This document shows, piece by piece, positions 1-9,442 of a DNA stretch of 64,000 nucleotides. Source of the DNA: an uncultured Clostridium sp. GTDB taxonomy: Bacteria; Bacillota; Clostridia; TANB77; CAG-508. Both the position numbers and the translations under genes were made by a program. A model generated the notes under the pieces. That model did no database searches. It was not told the DNA's origin and was given only the letters and a program-made list of their open reading frames with translations. Numbering within the stretch: the first letter of the stretch is position 1; every line of letters begins with the position of its first letter. The DNA lies in NCBI GenBank assembly GCA_900553685.1, contig USEI01000009.1, positions 1 through 64,000 of the forward strand, in the 5' to 3' direction.

Positions 1-65
1 AGAATATGTTTATAAAATTCAAATTAAATAAACCTTATAAACATATTATACGAGGAGAATAATAT

Positions 66-1022
66 ATGACTTTAGATGAGATATTAGTAGAGATAAAAAA
101 ATCAGATAATATAGCTATAATGGCTCATGAAGCACCAGATGGAGACTCCATAGGTAGTAGTTTAGCTATGTGTTTAGCTTTAAGAGATATGGGAAAAAAT
201 GCAGTAGTTTTAATGAAAGATGATTTTCCAGAAAATTTTTCTTATTTACCAGGTAGACAGTATATTAAAGATGAGGCTGAAATTGAAAATTATGATATGT
301 CTATTATTTTGGACTGTCCAAATATTAAAAGAATAAATAATGAATTTATTGAGGTATTTGAAAATAGTAAAGTTACAGTCCAAATAGATCATCATAATAA
401 AAACGATATGTTTGCTGATTATAATGTGGTAAATCATGTTTCACCAGCAACAGCTCAAATATTAGTATCAAGTTTTCAATATCTTAATATAGAAATAACA
501 AAAGATATTGCAACTTGTTTATTAACTGGTGTAATAACAGATACTAATGGATTTAGAAATTCAAATGTAACAATAGAATCTTTTGAATTTGCTTCTTGGA
601 CTTTGGAAAAAGGACTAAACTTATCTAAAATATATAAACAATCAATGCTTACTATGTCACGTTCAAAATTTGAGGCTCAAAAATTAGCTATGAATAGAAT
701 GGAATTTTTTGAGGATGGGAAAATTTCTTTTACATATATGACAAAAGCTGATGATAAAGCTTTAGATGTAAAAGCAGGAGAACATGATGGTATTGTTGAA
801 ATAGGAAAAAGTATAGAAGGAGTTGAAGTATCAATCTTCTTATATGAAAAAGAAAAAGGATATAAAGCTTCACTTCGTTCTAATGAATATGTAAATGTTT
901 CAGAAGTTTGTTTAACCTTCGGAGGTGGAGGACATATTAAAGCTGCAGGAGCTACAATGAACATGTCTTTTGATGAAGCTAAAAGTGCAATTATTTCAGA
1001 AGTAAAAAAACACTTAAAATAG
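66..1022 (+). CDS. nrnA: Bifunctional oligoribonuclease/PAP phosphatase NrnA (DHH-DHHA1)
   Basis: This cytoplasmic DHH-family phosphoesterase degrades nano-RNA (2-5 nt) and dephosphorylates 3'-phosphoadenosine 5'-phosphate. The N-terminal DHH domain shows the metal motif AHEAPDGDS at residues 20-28, an LDCPN motif near 82 and the family triad IDHHN near 107-111. The C-terminal DHHA1 substrate domain shows FGGGGHIKAAGA near 284-295. The length of 318 residues is normal for NrnA. An ACGAGGAGAA ribosome binding site precedes the ATG. In Firmicutes nrnA usually follows nusA-infB-rbfA; here a terminator-like hairpin follows it instead of truB. The assignment rests on recognised motifs and is secure at family level. 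Confidence 0.93.
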   Translation: MTLDEILVEIKKSDNIAIMAHEAPDGDSIGSSLAMCLALRDMGKNAVVLMKDDFPENFSYLPGRQYIKDEAEIENYDMSIILDCPNIKRINNEFIEVFENSKVTVQIDHHNKNDMFADYNVVNHVSPATAQILVSSFQYLNIEITKDIATCLLTGVITDTNGFRNSNVTIESFEFASWTLEKGLNLSKIYKQSMLTMSRSKFEAQKLAMNRMEFFEDGKISFTYMTKADDKALDVKAGEHDGIVEIGKSIEGVEVSIFLYEKEKGYKASLRSNEYVNVSEVCLTFGGGGHIKAAGATMNMSFDEAKSAIISEVKKHLK

Positions 1023-1066
1023 TAAATTTAATTAAAATGACTAAAAATTATTTAATTTTATAATTA

Positions 1067-1112
1067 AAACACCAAATTAGGATTAATTATACCTAAATAA
1101 AGGTGTTTTTTA
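1067..1112 (+). terminator. Intrinsic terminator after nrnA
   Basis: AAACACC pairs with GGTGTTT, with an inner TTAGG/CCTAA pairing, and a T-run follows. It sits 45 bases after the nrnA stop codon and ends that transcript. Confidence 0.7.
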
Positions 1113-1318
1113 TTATATGAAATTGTATTTTTAATAATATAAAAAATATATATAAAATATTTTCAAGTAAGTTAGATTTGTTCTATCGTATTTAAATATC
1201 TACTCAAAATATAATATGTAAGATTTTGTTAATTTAAAAGTAATACTTTTGTTATTGTAACTAATCTTTAAATGAATTAGAATAGTTATATAATAAAAGT
1301 ATTAATTAGGAGTTGCAA

Positions 1319-2167
1319 ATGATAAAAAATAAGTTTTTACTTATAGGTATATTAATAATTATTTTTATTAACTTTAGTTTCAGTATTTCTTATGGTATAG
1401 ATGTACCAGAAAAAGACATTAATTTAGTTATAAAGAATTTAACTAGAGGTTCGGAAGTATATATGTTATTACCAGAAGATTTAGTAAGATATAACATGCA
1501 AAAGTTTATTGATAATAATATAGAAAATGTATACTTAGTTGAAAAAGAAAAAGCTCAAAAAATTCAAGATTTTTTAAATAAAAATGACTATATTGGATAC
1601 CTAGAATATCTTATAGAACAAGGTTTTGAATGTGAAGATAATGAAATAGAAATAAGACACTATTGTTTTTGTATAGGAAAATCTGAAATTATTGATTATA
1701 TGGAGTATGAGGGAGTAAAATATATACAGATAAAAATTAATTTAAACTATAATAATGAATTTAAATTAATTATGAAAGATTATTTAACAGATTATGATGC
1801 CTCAAATATAAAGTTTATGATTGATGAATATGGTTCTATTAGTTATATACATTTAGCTCCGGCAGAATTTAAAGTAAATCCAGATAAACCATATATTACT
1901 GAATATAATTTAATACATACTTTTTATAATAATGAAGATTATGGAGAGATTGAAAGAGCTACTGATTTAGCTTATATAATAATTTGGATTATATTAATAA
2001 TAATTGGCGTAGTAATATTCAAAAATATTGAAGTAAAACGAAAAGCAAAAAAGGAAGAAATAGAAGCAAGAAAATTTTGGAAGAAAAAATTAACAAAAGA
2101 AGAAATTAAAGCAGCAAAAGAACATGCAAAAAATGAAAAGAAAGAAAAAAATAAAAAATTAAAGTAG
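1319..2167 (+). CDS. Unknown membrane-anchored protein with signal peptide
   Basis: I do not recognise a family. With the ATG at 1319 (AGGAG six bases upstream; a TTG six bases earlier is in frame but lies against the AGGAG) the product is 282 residues. It begins with a lysine followed by a long hydrophobic segment (about 6-24), which looks like a signal peptide or anchor. A predicted extracytoplasmic region of about 190 residues follows. A second hydrophobic segment (about 218-238) is followed by a strongly basic Lys/Glu tail, which fits a type I topology with a cytoplasmic tail. It is monocistronic and ends at a perfect terminator. It sits just upstream of a two-component system, but there is no sequence evidence for a functional link. 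Confidence 0.7.
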   Translation: MIKNKFLLIGILIIIFINFSFSISYGIDVPEKDINLVIKNLTRGSEVYMLLPEDLVRYNMQKFIDNNIENVYLVEKEKAQKIQDFLNKNDYIGYLEYLIEQGFECEDNEIEIRHYCFCIGKSEIIDYMEYEGVKYIQIKINLNYNNEFKLIMKDYLTDYDASNIKFMIDEYGSISYIHLAPAEFKVNPDKPYITEYNLIHTFYNNEDYGEIERATDLAYIIIWIILIIIGVVIFKNIEVKRKAKKEEIEARKFWKKKLTKEEIKAAKEHAKNEKKEKNKKLK

Positions 2168-2196
2168 AAAGGAAAGTTTTATAACTTTCCTTTTTT
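2168..2196 (+). terminator. Intrinsic terminator
   Basis: An 11-bp perfect stem (AAAGGAAAGTT/AACTTTCCTTT) with a TTAT loop and six Ts begins one base after the stop codon of the preceding membrane-protein gene. Confidence 0.9.
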
Positions 2197-2240
2197 ATAT
2201 ATGCAAAATTTAAATATCAAACTTTGTTCTTTATAAATAG

Positions 2241-2296
2241 AATTAATAATTTCTTAATAATTTCTCTATTTTTTCTTAATAATCTTTTGCTATAAT
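2241..2296 (+). promoter_or_regulatory. Autoregulated-type promoter with 11-bp phased repeats
   Basis: Three copies of an 11-mer related to TCTTAATAATT start at 2241, 2252 and 2274, all in the same 11-base phase (2263-2273 is a degenerate copy). They run into the -35 region of an extended -10 promoter, TGCTATAAT at 2288-2296. Tandem half-sites with 11-bp spacing are the typical target of OmpR/PhoB-type response regulators, and the downstream gene encodes one. Autoregulation is inferred. Confidence 0.6.
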
Positions 2297-2377
2297 TAAA
2301 ATAACTTAAAAACTTGACTACTGACATATAAATTTTTATAATAAAACAAGAAATAAAAATTGAATAGGGGATTTAAA

Positions 2378-3076
2378 ATGTATAATATTTTAGTATGTGA
2401 TGATGACAAAGAAATAGTAAAAGCAATAGAAATTTATTTAAGTAAAGAAGGCTATAATGTTTTGAAAGCTTATGATGGAAATGAATGTTTAAAAGTTATT
2501 AATAATAATACAATTCATTTAGTTATTTTGGATATTATGATGCCAAAAAAAGATGGTATAGAAACTTTGGATGAAATTAGAAAAAATAGTTCTATACCAG
2601 TAATTATGCTTTCAGCAAAATCAGAAGATGAGGATAAAATAAATGGTTTAAATTTGGGAGCAGATGATTATGTAACTAAACCTTTTAATCCTTTAGAATT
2701 AATTGCAAGAGTTAATTCAGGTATAAGAAGATATACTAAATTAGGTTCGGCAGATGAAAAAGAAGGAAAAAATATATATAAGTCAGGTGATTTAATAATT
2801 GATGATGATTTAAAAAAGGTAACTGTAGATGGAAAAGAAGTAAAGCTAACACCTACAGAATATAATATTTTAAAATTTTTACTTAAAAATAAGGGAATTG
2901 TGTATTCTATTGAACAGATTTATGAAAATGTGTGGGATGATGAGGCTTATGCGGCTGAAAATATAATAGCAGTACATATAAGACATATAAGAGAAAAAAT
3001 AGAGATTAATCCTAAAGAACCTAAATATTTAAAAGTAATTTGGGGAATAGGATATAAAATAGAAAAAATAAATTAA
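2378..3076 (+). CDS. OmpR/PhoB-family response regulator
   Basis: This is the DNA-binding output half of a two-component system. Residues 1-115 form a CheY-like receiver with acidic residues D8-D10, the phosphoacceptor Asp in LVILDIMMP near residue 52, and the conserved Lys in VTKPFNPLEL near 101. The C-terminal winged helix (about 130-230) ends with the typical AVHIRHIREKIE and VIWGIGYKIE motifs. I choose the ATG at 2378 because AGGGG lies eight bases upstream; an in-frame TTG at 2360 overlaps that site. The sensor kinase gene begins 13 bases after its stop, so the two are co-transcribed. The promoter carries phased repeats suggesting autoregulation. Confidence 0.93.
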   Translation: MYNILVCDDDKEIVKAIEIYLSKEGYNVLKAYDGNECLKVINNNTIHLVILDIMMPKKDGIETLDEIRKNSSIPVIMLSAKSEDEDKINGLNLGADDYVTKPFNPLELIARVNSGIRRYTKLGSADEKEGKNIYKSGDLIIDDDLKKVTVDGKEVKLTPTEYNILKFLLKNKGIVYSIEQIYENVWDDEAYAAENIIAVHIRHIREKIEINPKEPKYLKVIWGIGYKIEKIN

Positions 3077-3089
3077 AGGAAGGGATAGT

Positions 3090-5354
3090 ATGAGAAAAAG
3101 TAAAGTTTTAAAAGGTATTAGTTATTGTTTAATACCAGTATTTTTGCTAATTGTAATAGTATCTTTGTTTTATGAGATGTGCAAAGATACTATAGAAGAA
3201 CCAGTAACGTATTCTGCAGATTATTTTGAAACGGACGATTTTTTGGATATATATATGGGAGTTATATCATATTCTGCTTCAAATTTAATTTATAACAATG
3301 ATAACTTTAGTAAAATTCAAGATGGAGATAAAAGAATTTATTATACTTATGAACATTTTGCAGAAAATTATTCTGGTAGAGGTTATATAAAAGATTTTTA
3401 TTTTTTAATTCAATATCAAAATTTAATATTAACAAATGTTGAATTAACAGAAGAAACAAATACTTTTAATGAAATTAAACATTACATAGACTCAAGAGAT
3501 GGTAAGAAAGCAAATATTATAAATGGAAATGTAACTGCAGATTCAAAATTAATTTCAAATAAAGCTTTACAATATTTTAATAATTTTAATTTTAAATATT
3601 ATACTATAATTCAAAATGATAATTCAAACGATATAGTTGTAGAAAATGCTCAAAATTCAGAAGAAAATGAAGTACTTGGAGTTTATGATGATAATGGTGT
3701 GCTTACATATCAAAATAATACAACTTCTTCGGAAAGTGAAACAGCTACTGAGATTGAAGTAATAGAACCAGAAACAAAGGTAAAAGAATATCATGAAACA
3801 AATATAAATGATTTTCAAATCTATAGTACCTATAAAGAAGAAATGATTGTAGCTAAATATCAAGGTCAAGAAATGTTAGAAGAAATTATTAGGATACTTG
3901 TTCCTTATGAAAATATAATAATATATGCTTTACCAATTTCTTCTGTAGTAACTATTGTATTACTATTATATATAGTTATTGCAGTAGGACACTCAAAAGA
4001 TAAAAATGGAATAGACTTGAATGATATTGATAAAGCACCTATTGAAATAGTATATCTTATCTATTTAACATTATTTGGTATATTTGTTTGTTTACCAGTA
4101 GCATATTTAGAAAACTTTTATGATGTTTCTTTAAACTCATTTTTAAGTATATCAATAGCTGCATATTTTATTACATATATAACTCTTATGGCATCATTTG
4201 TTACAACTATAAAAAGATTAAAAGCAAAATGTTTTTGGAAAACAAGTTTAACAGGAAGGTTTTGTGTTTGGTGTATAAAAGTTATAAAAAAATGCTGGAG
4301 ATGGTGTATAAATTCTATTAAAAGTTTTTGTAATAAAGTAAAGACAAAATATAGAGAAACAACAAAATCTTGGAATAAAACAGCAAAACTACTTATAATA
4401 TTAGTAGGATATGTTTTTCTAACACTGTTATTAATTGCTATGTTAAGTGGTTTGGGATTTATAATTGCAATAGGAATTGGTATATATTTGATTTTTAAAT
4501 TTAATGAAAAAATATCTTGTTATGAAAAGATAGAACAACATCTAAAAGAAATGTATAATGGTGATCATTCTAAAAAATTAAATTATCAAGAATTTACTCC
4601 AGAATTTCAAGATATTGTAAAATATATAAATGATGTATCAAGTGGTTTTGAAAATGCAATTCAAGAAGGAATTAAAAGCGAGAGATTAAAAACTGAACTT
4701 ATAACTAATGTTTCACATGATATTAAAACACCTCTAACTTCAATAATAAATTATGTAGATTTATTAAAAGAAGAGGATATTCAAAGCGAAAAAGCAAAAG
4801 AATATATTGAGGTTCTAGATAAAAAATCACAGAGATTAAAGAAATTAACAGAAGATTTAGTAGAAGCTTCAAAGGCCTCTTCAGGAAATGTAAAATTAAA
4901 TATAGAAAAAATAAATATTTCTGAACTTGTAAAACAGACTACAGGAGAATTTGAAGATAAATTCAAAGAAAAGAACTTAGATATTATTACAAGCTTTCCA
5001 GAAGAAATGATTTATATAAATGCAGATAATAGATATATGTATAGAATTATAGAAAATCTATTTAGTAATATATCAAAATATGCATTAGAAAATTCTAGAG
5101 TATATATTGATGTAAAAGCTAAAGGTAATAAAGTAAAAATTTATATTAAAAATATATCAAAAGAGAAATTAAATATTAGTGCAGAAGAATTAATGCAAAG
5201 ATTTGTTAGAGGAGATAAATCTAGAACTACAGAAGGAAGCGGACTAGGAATTTCAATTTCAAAGAGTTTAACAGAAATTCAAAATGGAAAATTTGAATTG
5301 CAAGTAGACGGAGATTTATTTAAAATTGAACTAGAATTTGATATAACATATTAA
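3090..5354 (+). CDS. Membrane sensor histidine kinase
   Basis: This is the partner of the upstream response regulator. A first transmembrane helix (about 8-28) precedes a roughly 230-residue extracytoplasmic, Asn/Glu-rich sensor region. Several more hydrophobic helices follow between about 275 and 470, including a Trp/Lys-rich cytoplasmic loop. The kinase core is intact: the H-box NVSHDIKTPL places the phospho-accepting His at residue 543, the N-box is ENLFSNISKYA, and the G-box is GSGLGISISKSL. At 754 residues it is long, because of the large sensor and the extra helices. The ligand cannot be read from sequence. It ends in a terminator. Confidence 0.92.
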   Translation: MRKSKVLKGISYCLIPVFLLIVIVSLFYEMCKDTIEEPVTYSADYFETDDFLDIYMGVISYSASNLIYNNDNFSKIQDGDKRIYYTYEHFAENYSGRGYIKDFYFLIQYQNLILTNVELTEETNTFNEIKHYIDSRDGKKANIINGNVTADSKLISNKALQYFNNFNFKYYTIIQNDNSNDIVVENAQNSEENEVLGVYDDNGVLTYQNNTTSSESETATEIEVIEPETKVKEYHETNINDFQIYSTYKEEMIVAKYQGQEMLEEIIRILVPYENIIIYALPISSVVTIVLLLYIVIAVGHSKDKNGIDLNDIDKAPIEIVYLIYLTLFGIFVCLPVAYLENFYDVSLNSFLSISIAAYFITYITLMASFVTTIKRLKAKCFWKTSLTGRFCVWCIKVIKKCWRWCINSIKSFCNKVKTKYRETTKSWNKTAKLLIILVGYVFLTLLLIAMLSGLGFIIAIGIGIYLIFKFNEKISCYEKIEQHLKEMYNGDHSKKLNYQEFTPEFQDIVKYINDVSSGFENAIQEGIKSERLKTELITNVSHDIKTPLTSIINYVDLLKEEDIQSEKAKEYIEVLDKKSQRLKKLTEDLVEASKASSGNVKLNIEKINISELVKQTTGEFEDKFKEKNLDIITSFPEEMIYINADNRYMYRIIENLFSNISKYALENSRVYIDVKAKGNKVKIYIKNISKEKLNISAEELMQRFVRGDKSRTTEGSGLGISISKSLTEIQNGKFELQVDGDLFKIELEFDITY

Positions 5355-5407
5355 TTCTAGTAGAATATAGTATAAAAAATTAATGTTTGCTAATTCCAAA
5401 ATTGAGA

Positions 5408-5443
5408 AGAGGATATTTCAAGTTTTAGAATATCCTCTTTTTT
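5408..5443 (+). terminator. Terminator after the two-component operon
   Basis: AGAGGATATT pairs with AATATCCTCT across an 11-base loop, followed by TTTTTT. Confidence 0.88.
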
Positions 5444-5576
5444 GTAATATTATAATTCTTAGTGAATATTATATGAAAATTTATAGTACCTTCATATAAT
5501 TTAGTGATTACTAAAATTTTTATAAAAATTTCTATAAGAATGTATAAATTTCAAAAATTTACCAATAATAAGGCTT

Positions 5577-6317
5577 ATGAAGAAGAATATTATTTGGAAA
5601 TTTTTAATTTATTTTATTATCTACAGTATAATAGGTTTTATTTTAGAAACAGTATATGGAATATTTACAAAAGGAATGTTAGAGAGTAGACAGAGTTTTT
5701 TATATGGACCTTTTTGCATAGTTTATGGAATAGCAGCTATCGTTATGATAATCACTTTAACTAAATATAAAGATAATACTAAAAAATTGTTTTTTTATGG
5801 TATTTTTGTAGGATGCTTAGTAGAATATTTATCTAGTTATATTGGAGAAATAATGTTTCACGTAAAATGGTGGGATTATTCAAATGACTTTTTAAATATA
5901 AATGGAAGAACTTGTCTTTATTATGCTATTTTGTGGGGGATTCTGTCAATCATTTTAATAAGATATTTTAATCCTAGACTAGATAAAGCAATAGATTTTG
6001 TAATAGAAAGAGTATCAAATTTTTTACTAAAATTAGCAATTTCAGCAATCACATTATTTATGACGATAGATGGATTAATTACTTGTTATGCTTTAGATGT
6101 TTTTTTAGTAAGAGTTGCAAATGAATATGATATAAATATTAATGGAATTGATAGAAATGAAGTTAGTGATCTTTATTTTGCAGAAGCATTTTCAGATCAA
6201 AAAATGATGATGACATATCCTAATATACTTGTAGTAAATGATAAAAATGAAATTATTCCTTTAGCAACAGTATTAAGTGATATCAAAAATTACTATTACA
6301 AATTTAGGGACAAATAA
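5577..6317 (+). CDS. CmpB-like multispan membrane protein (putative ABC-transporter type IV family)
   Basis: This polytopic membrane protein matches my memory of the PF06541 family (annotated as putative ABC-transporter type IV, CmpB). The N-terminal region has the typical pattern of a GFILETVYG motif, followed by QSFLYGPFCIVYG, CLVEYLSSYIGEIMFHVKWWDYS and a Leu/Ile-rich helix. About five to six helices are visible. The cytoplasmic C-terminal part (from about residue 180) is polar. No ATPase gene is adjacent, so the transporter label is uncertain and the cargo unknown. The ribosome binding site is weak (AAGG four bases before the ATG). Confidence 0.75.
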   Translation: MKKNIIWKFLIYFIIYSIIGFILETVYGIFTKGMLESRQSFLYGPFCIVYGIAAIVMIITLTKYKDNTKKLFFYGIFVGCLVEYLSSYIGEIMFHVKWWDYSNDFLNINGRTCLYYAILWGILSIILIRYFNPRLDKAIDFVIERVSNFLLKLAISAITLFMTIDGLITCYALDVFLVRVANEYDININGIDRNEVSDLYFAEAFSDQKMMMTYPNILVVNDKNEIIPLATVLSDIKNYYYKFRDK

Positions 6318-6338
6318 TTTTGTCCTTTATTTTTTATA
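6305..6338 (+). terminator. Terminator overlapping the stop codon
   Basis: GGGACAAA pairs with TTTTGTCC and is followed by a T-rich run. The left arm lies in the last codons of the CmpB-like gene. Confidence 0.7.
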
Positions 6339-6513
6339 CTAAAAAAATTTATAGTTTATGGAAGGCTGTCTTGTAATAACTTTGTGTTAATGATAATATT
6401 AATATTATTAAATAATCCAGTTTAAATATATTAATATATTTAAATAGTAAGACAATAAATAAAATTATTTATTGCAATTACTGCAAGTTAGTTAAATTAG
6501 AGGGGAAATAAAA

Positions 6514-7017
6514 ATGTATAATAAAATAGCAATTATTGGAGCACCAGGTACAGGGAAAACAACTTTAGCGAATAAGTTATCAAAGATATATAACATAGAA
6601 GCAACATATATAGATGGAATACATCATCTTAAAAACTGGGTACAAAGAGATAAAAAAGAAAGAGATGAAATAATTTTAAATATTGTAAAAAAAGAAAAAT
6701 GGATTATAGATGGTACATATAAATCAACTTTAAGAGAAAGATTAGAAAGAGCTGATTTAATAATTTGGTTAGATTTTTCTACTTTTGCTCAGGTAAAAGG
6801 AGTAATTACAAGATATTTAAAAAATAAAGGAAAAGAGAAACCAGAAATTCCAGGTTGTAAAGAAAAATTAGATAAAGAATTTTTGCTTTATGTTTTTAAT
6901 TATAATAAAAATAAGAGAAGATATATTATAGATAATTTAAAAAATATAAATAAGAAAAAATTATTAATATTTAAAAGTAGAAAACAACTTAATAAGTGGC
7001 TAGCTAATATAGAATAG
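6514..7017 (+). CDS. Small P-loop kinase of the adenylate kinase/FlaR (topology modulation) type
   Basis: This is a soluble nucleoside-triphosphate-binding protein of 167 residues. The Walker A motif IIGAPGTGKTTLANKLS lies at residues 7-23. A substrate-binding region, YIDGIHHLKNWVQRDKKER, follows near 38-56. A WIIDGTYKSTLRERLERADLIIWLD segment near 73-97 is typical of the family often annotated DNA topology modulation protein FlaR. No substrate is established for this family. It is transcribed alone, with AGGGG upstream of the ATG. Confidence 0.8.
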   Translation: MYNKIAIIGAPGTGKTTLANKLSKIYNIEATYIDGIHHLKNWVQRDKKERDEIILNIVKKEKWIIDGTYKSTLRERLERADLIIWLDFSTFAQVKGVITRYLKNKGKEKPEIPGCKEKLDKEFLLYVFNYNKNKRRYIIDNLKNINKKKLLIFKSRKQLNKWLANIE

Positions 7018-7181
7018 CTTATGAGCAATATAGATTATAGTGAATGTTTAGTGCTTGAAAAACACAAATAATTTGACTTGTAAAAATAGAATTATAGTGA
7101 TAATATATATAAGATAAATCAAAAAGGGTTATAGATACCATAAAATCTAAATACATAAGAAAGGGCACAGCTAAAATTTTA

Positions 7182-8699
7182 ATGGCAAAGAAAAGTATTA
7201 CAAGAAATTATATATATAATATGGTATATCAAGTCCTAATACTTATATTACCATTAGTAACAACTCCTTATTTATCTAGAGTTTTAGGAGCTGAAGGTAT
7301 AGGTATATATAGTTATACGTATGCAATAGTTACATATTTTATTTTATTTGGTTCTTTAGGAGTTGCTTTATATGGGCAAAGAGAAATTGCTTATGCACAG
7401 GAAAATCCTGAAAAAAGAAAACAAATTTTTGTAGAAATCGTTATATTTAGAGCGATAACTATATTAATTGCAACAATTGTATATTATTTTATTTTTGTAA
7501 ATGGAAAAGAGTATCAAATATATTATCAGATTTTAATATTAGAATTAATTGCTGCAGCTTTTGATATCAGCTGGTTTTTTCAAGGAATAGAAGAATTTAA
7601 AAAAACGGTTACAAGAAATGTTTTAGTAAGAATTTGTAGTGTAAGTTTGGTTTTTATTTTAGTAAAAAATAAAGAAGATTTGGCAAAATTTACATTAATA
7701 TATTCACTTGCAGACTTAATAGGAAACTTATCTTTATGGATATATTTACCTAAATATATTAAAGGAATAAAAATAAATGGAATAAATATAAAAAGACACA
7801 TACCTCATATATTTTTATTATTTATTCCACAAATTGCAAATCAAATTTATAATATTTTAGATACTACTATGATTGGTTGGCTTGTAGAAGATAAATCTGA
7901 AACAGGTTTTTATGAACAAGCACATAAAGTTATTAGATTATTGCTTACAATAGTAAATTCTTTAGGAATAGTTATGATACCAAGAATGGCAAATGCTTTT
8001 GCTAATAATGATAAGAGACAAATTAATTCTTATATGAAAATGTCTTTTAATTTTACATTCTTCTTGTCTTTTCCAATTATGCTTGGAATTGTAAGTATTT
8101 CTAAAGAATTTGTACCAGTATTTTTCGGAGATGGTTATGACAAAGTAAATTATATTATATATGTGTTAAGTCCGATGGTATTATTAATGGGGATTGCAAA
8201 TGTTTTGGGAACACAATACCTATTGCCTACAAAAAGACAAAAAGAATATACATTTTCAGTTACAATAGGAGTAATAGTTAATTTTATATTAAATTATATT
8301 TTTATATCACTTTGGAAATCAATAGGTGCTGCTATTGCAACAGTACTTTCACAAGTAGTAGTAGACACTCTTCAATATAGACATGTAAAAAATGAAATTT
8401 CAATAAAAGAATTAATTAAAATAGCTTGGAAATATTTGATTTCAGCTTTAGTAATGTTTGCTGTATGTTTTGGTATAAGAACTATTTTAGAGATTAATAT
8501 AATTTCTATTGCTTTAGAAAATTTTGCTTCAAGATTAGAAATGGATAAATTATATATTTATAATTGTATTTCAATTGTAGTTCAAGTTTTTTTCGGTGCA
8601 ATAACTTATATAGTAATGTTAATAACTTTAAAAGATACCTATGTATACAATTTTTTAAACAAATTAAAGAGTAAATTTTTAAAAAAGAAAGAAGCATAA
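7182..8699 (+). CDS. Polysaccharide flippase (Wzx/MATE-like oligosaccharide transporter)
   Basis: This 505-residue, roughly 14-helix inner-membrane protein belongs to the MOP superfamily of lipid-linked oligosaccharide flippases. The N-terminus shows the typical Wzx pattern: NMVYQVLILILPLVTTPYLSRVLGAEGIGIYSY at about residues 12-44 (quoted in parts: TTPYLSRVLGAEGIG). It is not surrounded by glycosyltransferase genes, so it is an orphan here. The best ribosome-binding sequence (AAGGG at 7161) is 16 bases from this ATG. A non-standard ATT at 7176 would be better spaced, so the exact start is uncertain. The next gene starts two bases after the stop, so the flippase and nadD are probably co-transcribed. 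Confidence 0.85.
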   Translation: MAKKSITRNYIYNMVYQVLILILPLVTTPYLSRVLGAEGIGIYSYTYAIVTYFILFGSLGVALYGQREIAYAQENPEKRKQIFVEIVIFRAITILIATIVYYFIFVNGKEYQIYYQILILELIAAAFDISWFFQGIEEFKKTVTRNVLVRICSVSLVFILVKNKEDLAKFTLIYSLADLIGNLSLWIYLPKYIKGIKINGINIKRHIPHIFLLFIPQIANQIYNILDTTMIGWLVEDKSETGFYEQAHKVIRLLLTIVNSLGIVMIPRMANAFANNDKRQINSYMKMSFNFTFFLSFPIMLGIVSISKEFVPVFFGDGYDKVNYIIYVLSPMVLLMGIANVLGTQYLLPTKRQKEYTFSVTIGVIVNFILNYIFISLWKSIGAAIATVLSQVVVDTLQYRHVKNEISIKELIKIAWKYLISALVMFAVCFGIRTILEINIISIALENFASRLEMDKLYIYNCISIVVQVFFGAITYIVMLITLKDTYVYNFLNKLKSKFLKKKEA

Positions 8700-8700
8700 A

Positions 8701-9306
8701 ATGAAAGAAAATAAAATACTCGCAATATTCGGTGGATCTTTTAATCCACCTCTAAATTCACATTTTTCATTGGCTCAACAAATAGTTAATGAATATGAAA
8801 ATATAGAAAAAGTAATTTTTGTACCAGTTAATTCGAAATATGAAAAAATTGGACTAATATCAAATGAACATAGATATAATATGTTAAAACTAGTTTGTGA
8901 TAAAAATGAAAATTTTCTAGTTTCAGATATAGAGATAAAACAGGATAGGCAATTATATACTTTGGAAACTTTGGAAATTCTTCAAAGTGTATATCCACAT
9001 AATACTATTTGTTTTACTCTTGGAACTGATAATTTGAAAGAATTTTCCAAATGGAATGAACCAGAGAAAATTGCAGCTAAATTTAAAATATTAGTTTTAG
9101 AACGTGATGAAGATAGTATGGAAAATATAATACAAAATGATGAATTTTTAAAAAAATATAAAAGCTCTTTTATTAAATTAAAAGAAAATATAAGAAGTAA
9201 TATAAGTTCAAGTTTTGTAAGAGAAAAATTAAAACGAAATAAAAGTATAAGATATTTAACACCTGATGAAGTTTATTATTATATTAAAGAAAATAATTTA
9301 TATTAA
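8701..9306 (+). CDS. nadD: NadD-like nicotinate-nucleotide adenylyltransferase
   Basis: NadD adenylates nicotinate mononucleotide with ATP to give deamido-NAD. The N-terminal nucleotidyltransferase loop reads IFGGSFNPPLNSH (residues 8-20), a variant of the family pattern GGSFDPxHxGH that keeps the GGSF and the final His. The C-terminal signature ISSSFVREKL lies near residues 160-175, and the ending PDEVYYYIKENNLY is typical of NadD. Its neighbours support the call: nadE follows and pncB is convergent. The altered first motif leaves some room for a related adenylyltransferase. Confidence 0.78.
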   Translation: MKENKILAIFGGSFNPPLNSHFSLAQQIVNEYENIEKVIFVPVNSKYEKIGLISNEHRYNMLKLVCDKNENFLVSDIEIKQDRQLYTLETLEILQSVYPHNTICFTLGTDNLKEFSKWNEPEKIAAKFKILVLERDEDSMENIIQNDEFLKKYKSSFIKLKENIRSNISSSFVREKLKRNKSIRYLTPDEVYYYIKENNLY

Positions 9307-9442
9307 AATTTAAACATCTTAATGATTTTAAAAATTTAACATTTTAAATAGATTGCTTAAAAAAATCTAATTCTAAATATCGCATAAACTTATTAATCAA
9401 ATTTATGTATATAAAAATATATTATTTTGAAAGGGAAAATAA

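Noticed and set aside
2360..2377. TTG at 2360 as the start of the response regulator.
   Set aside because: It would place the AGGGG ribosome binding site inside the coding sequence; the ATG at 2378 is correctly spaced and begins the canonical receiver domain.
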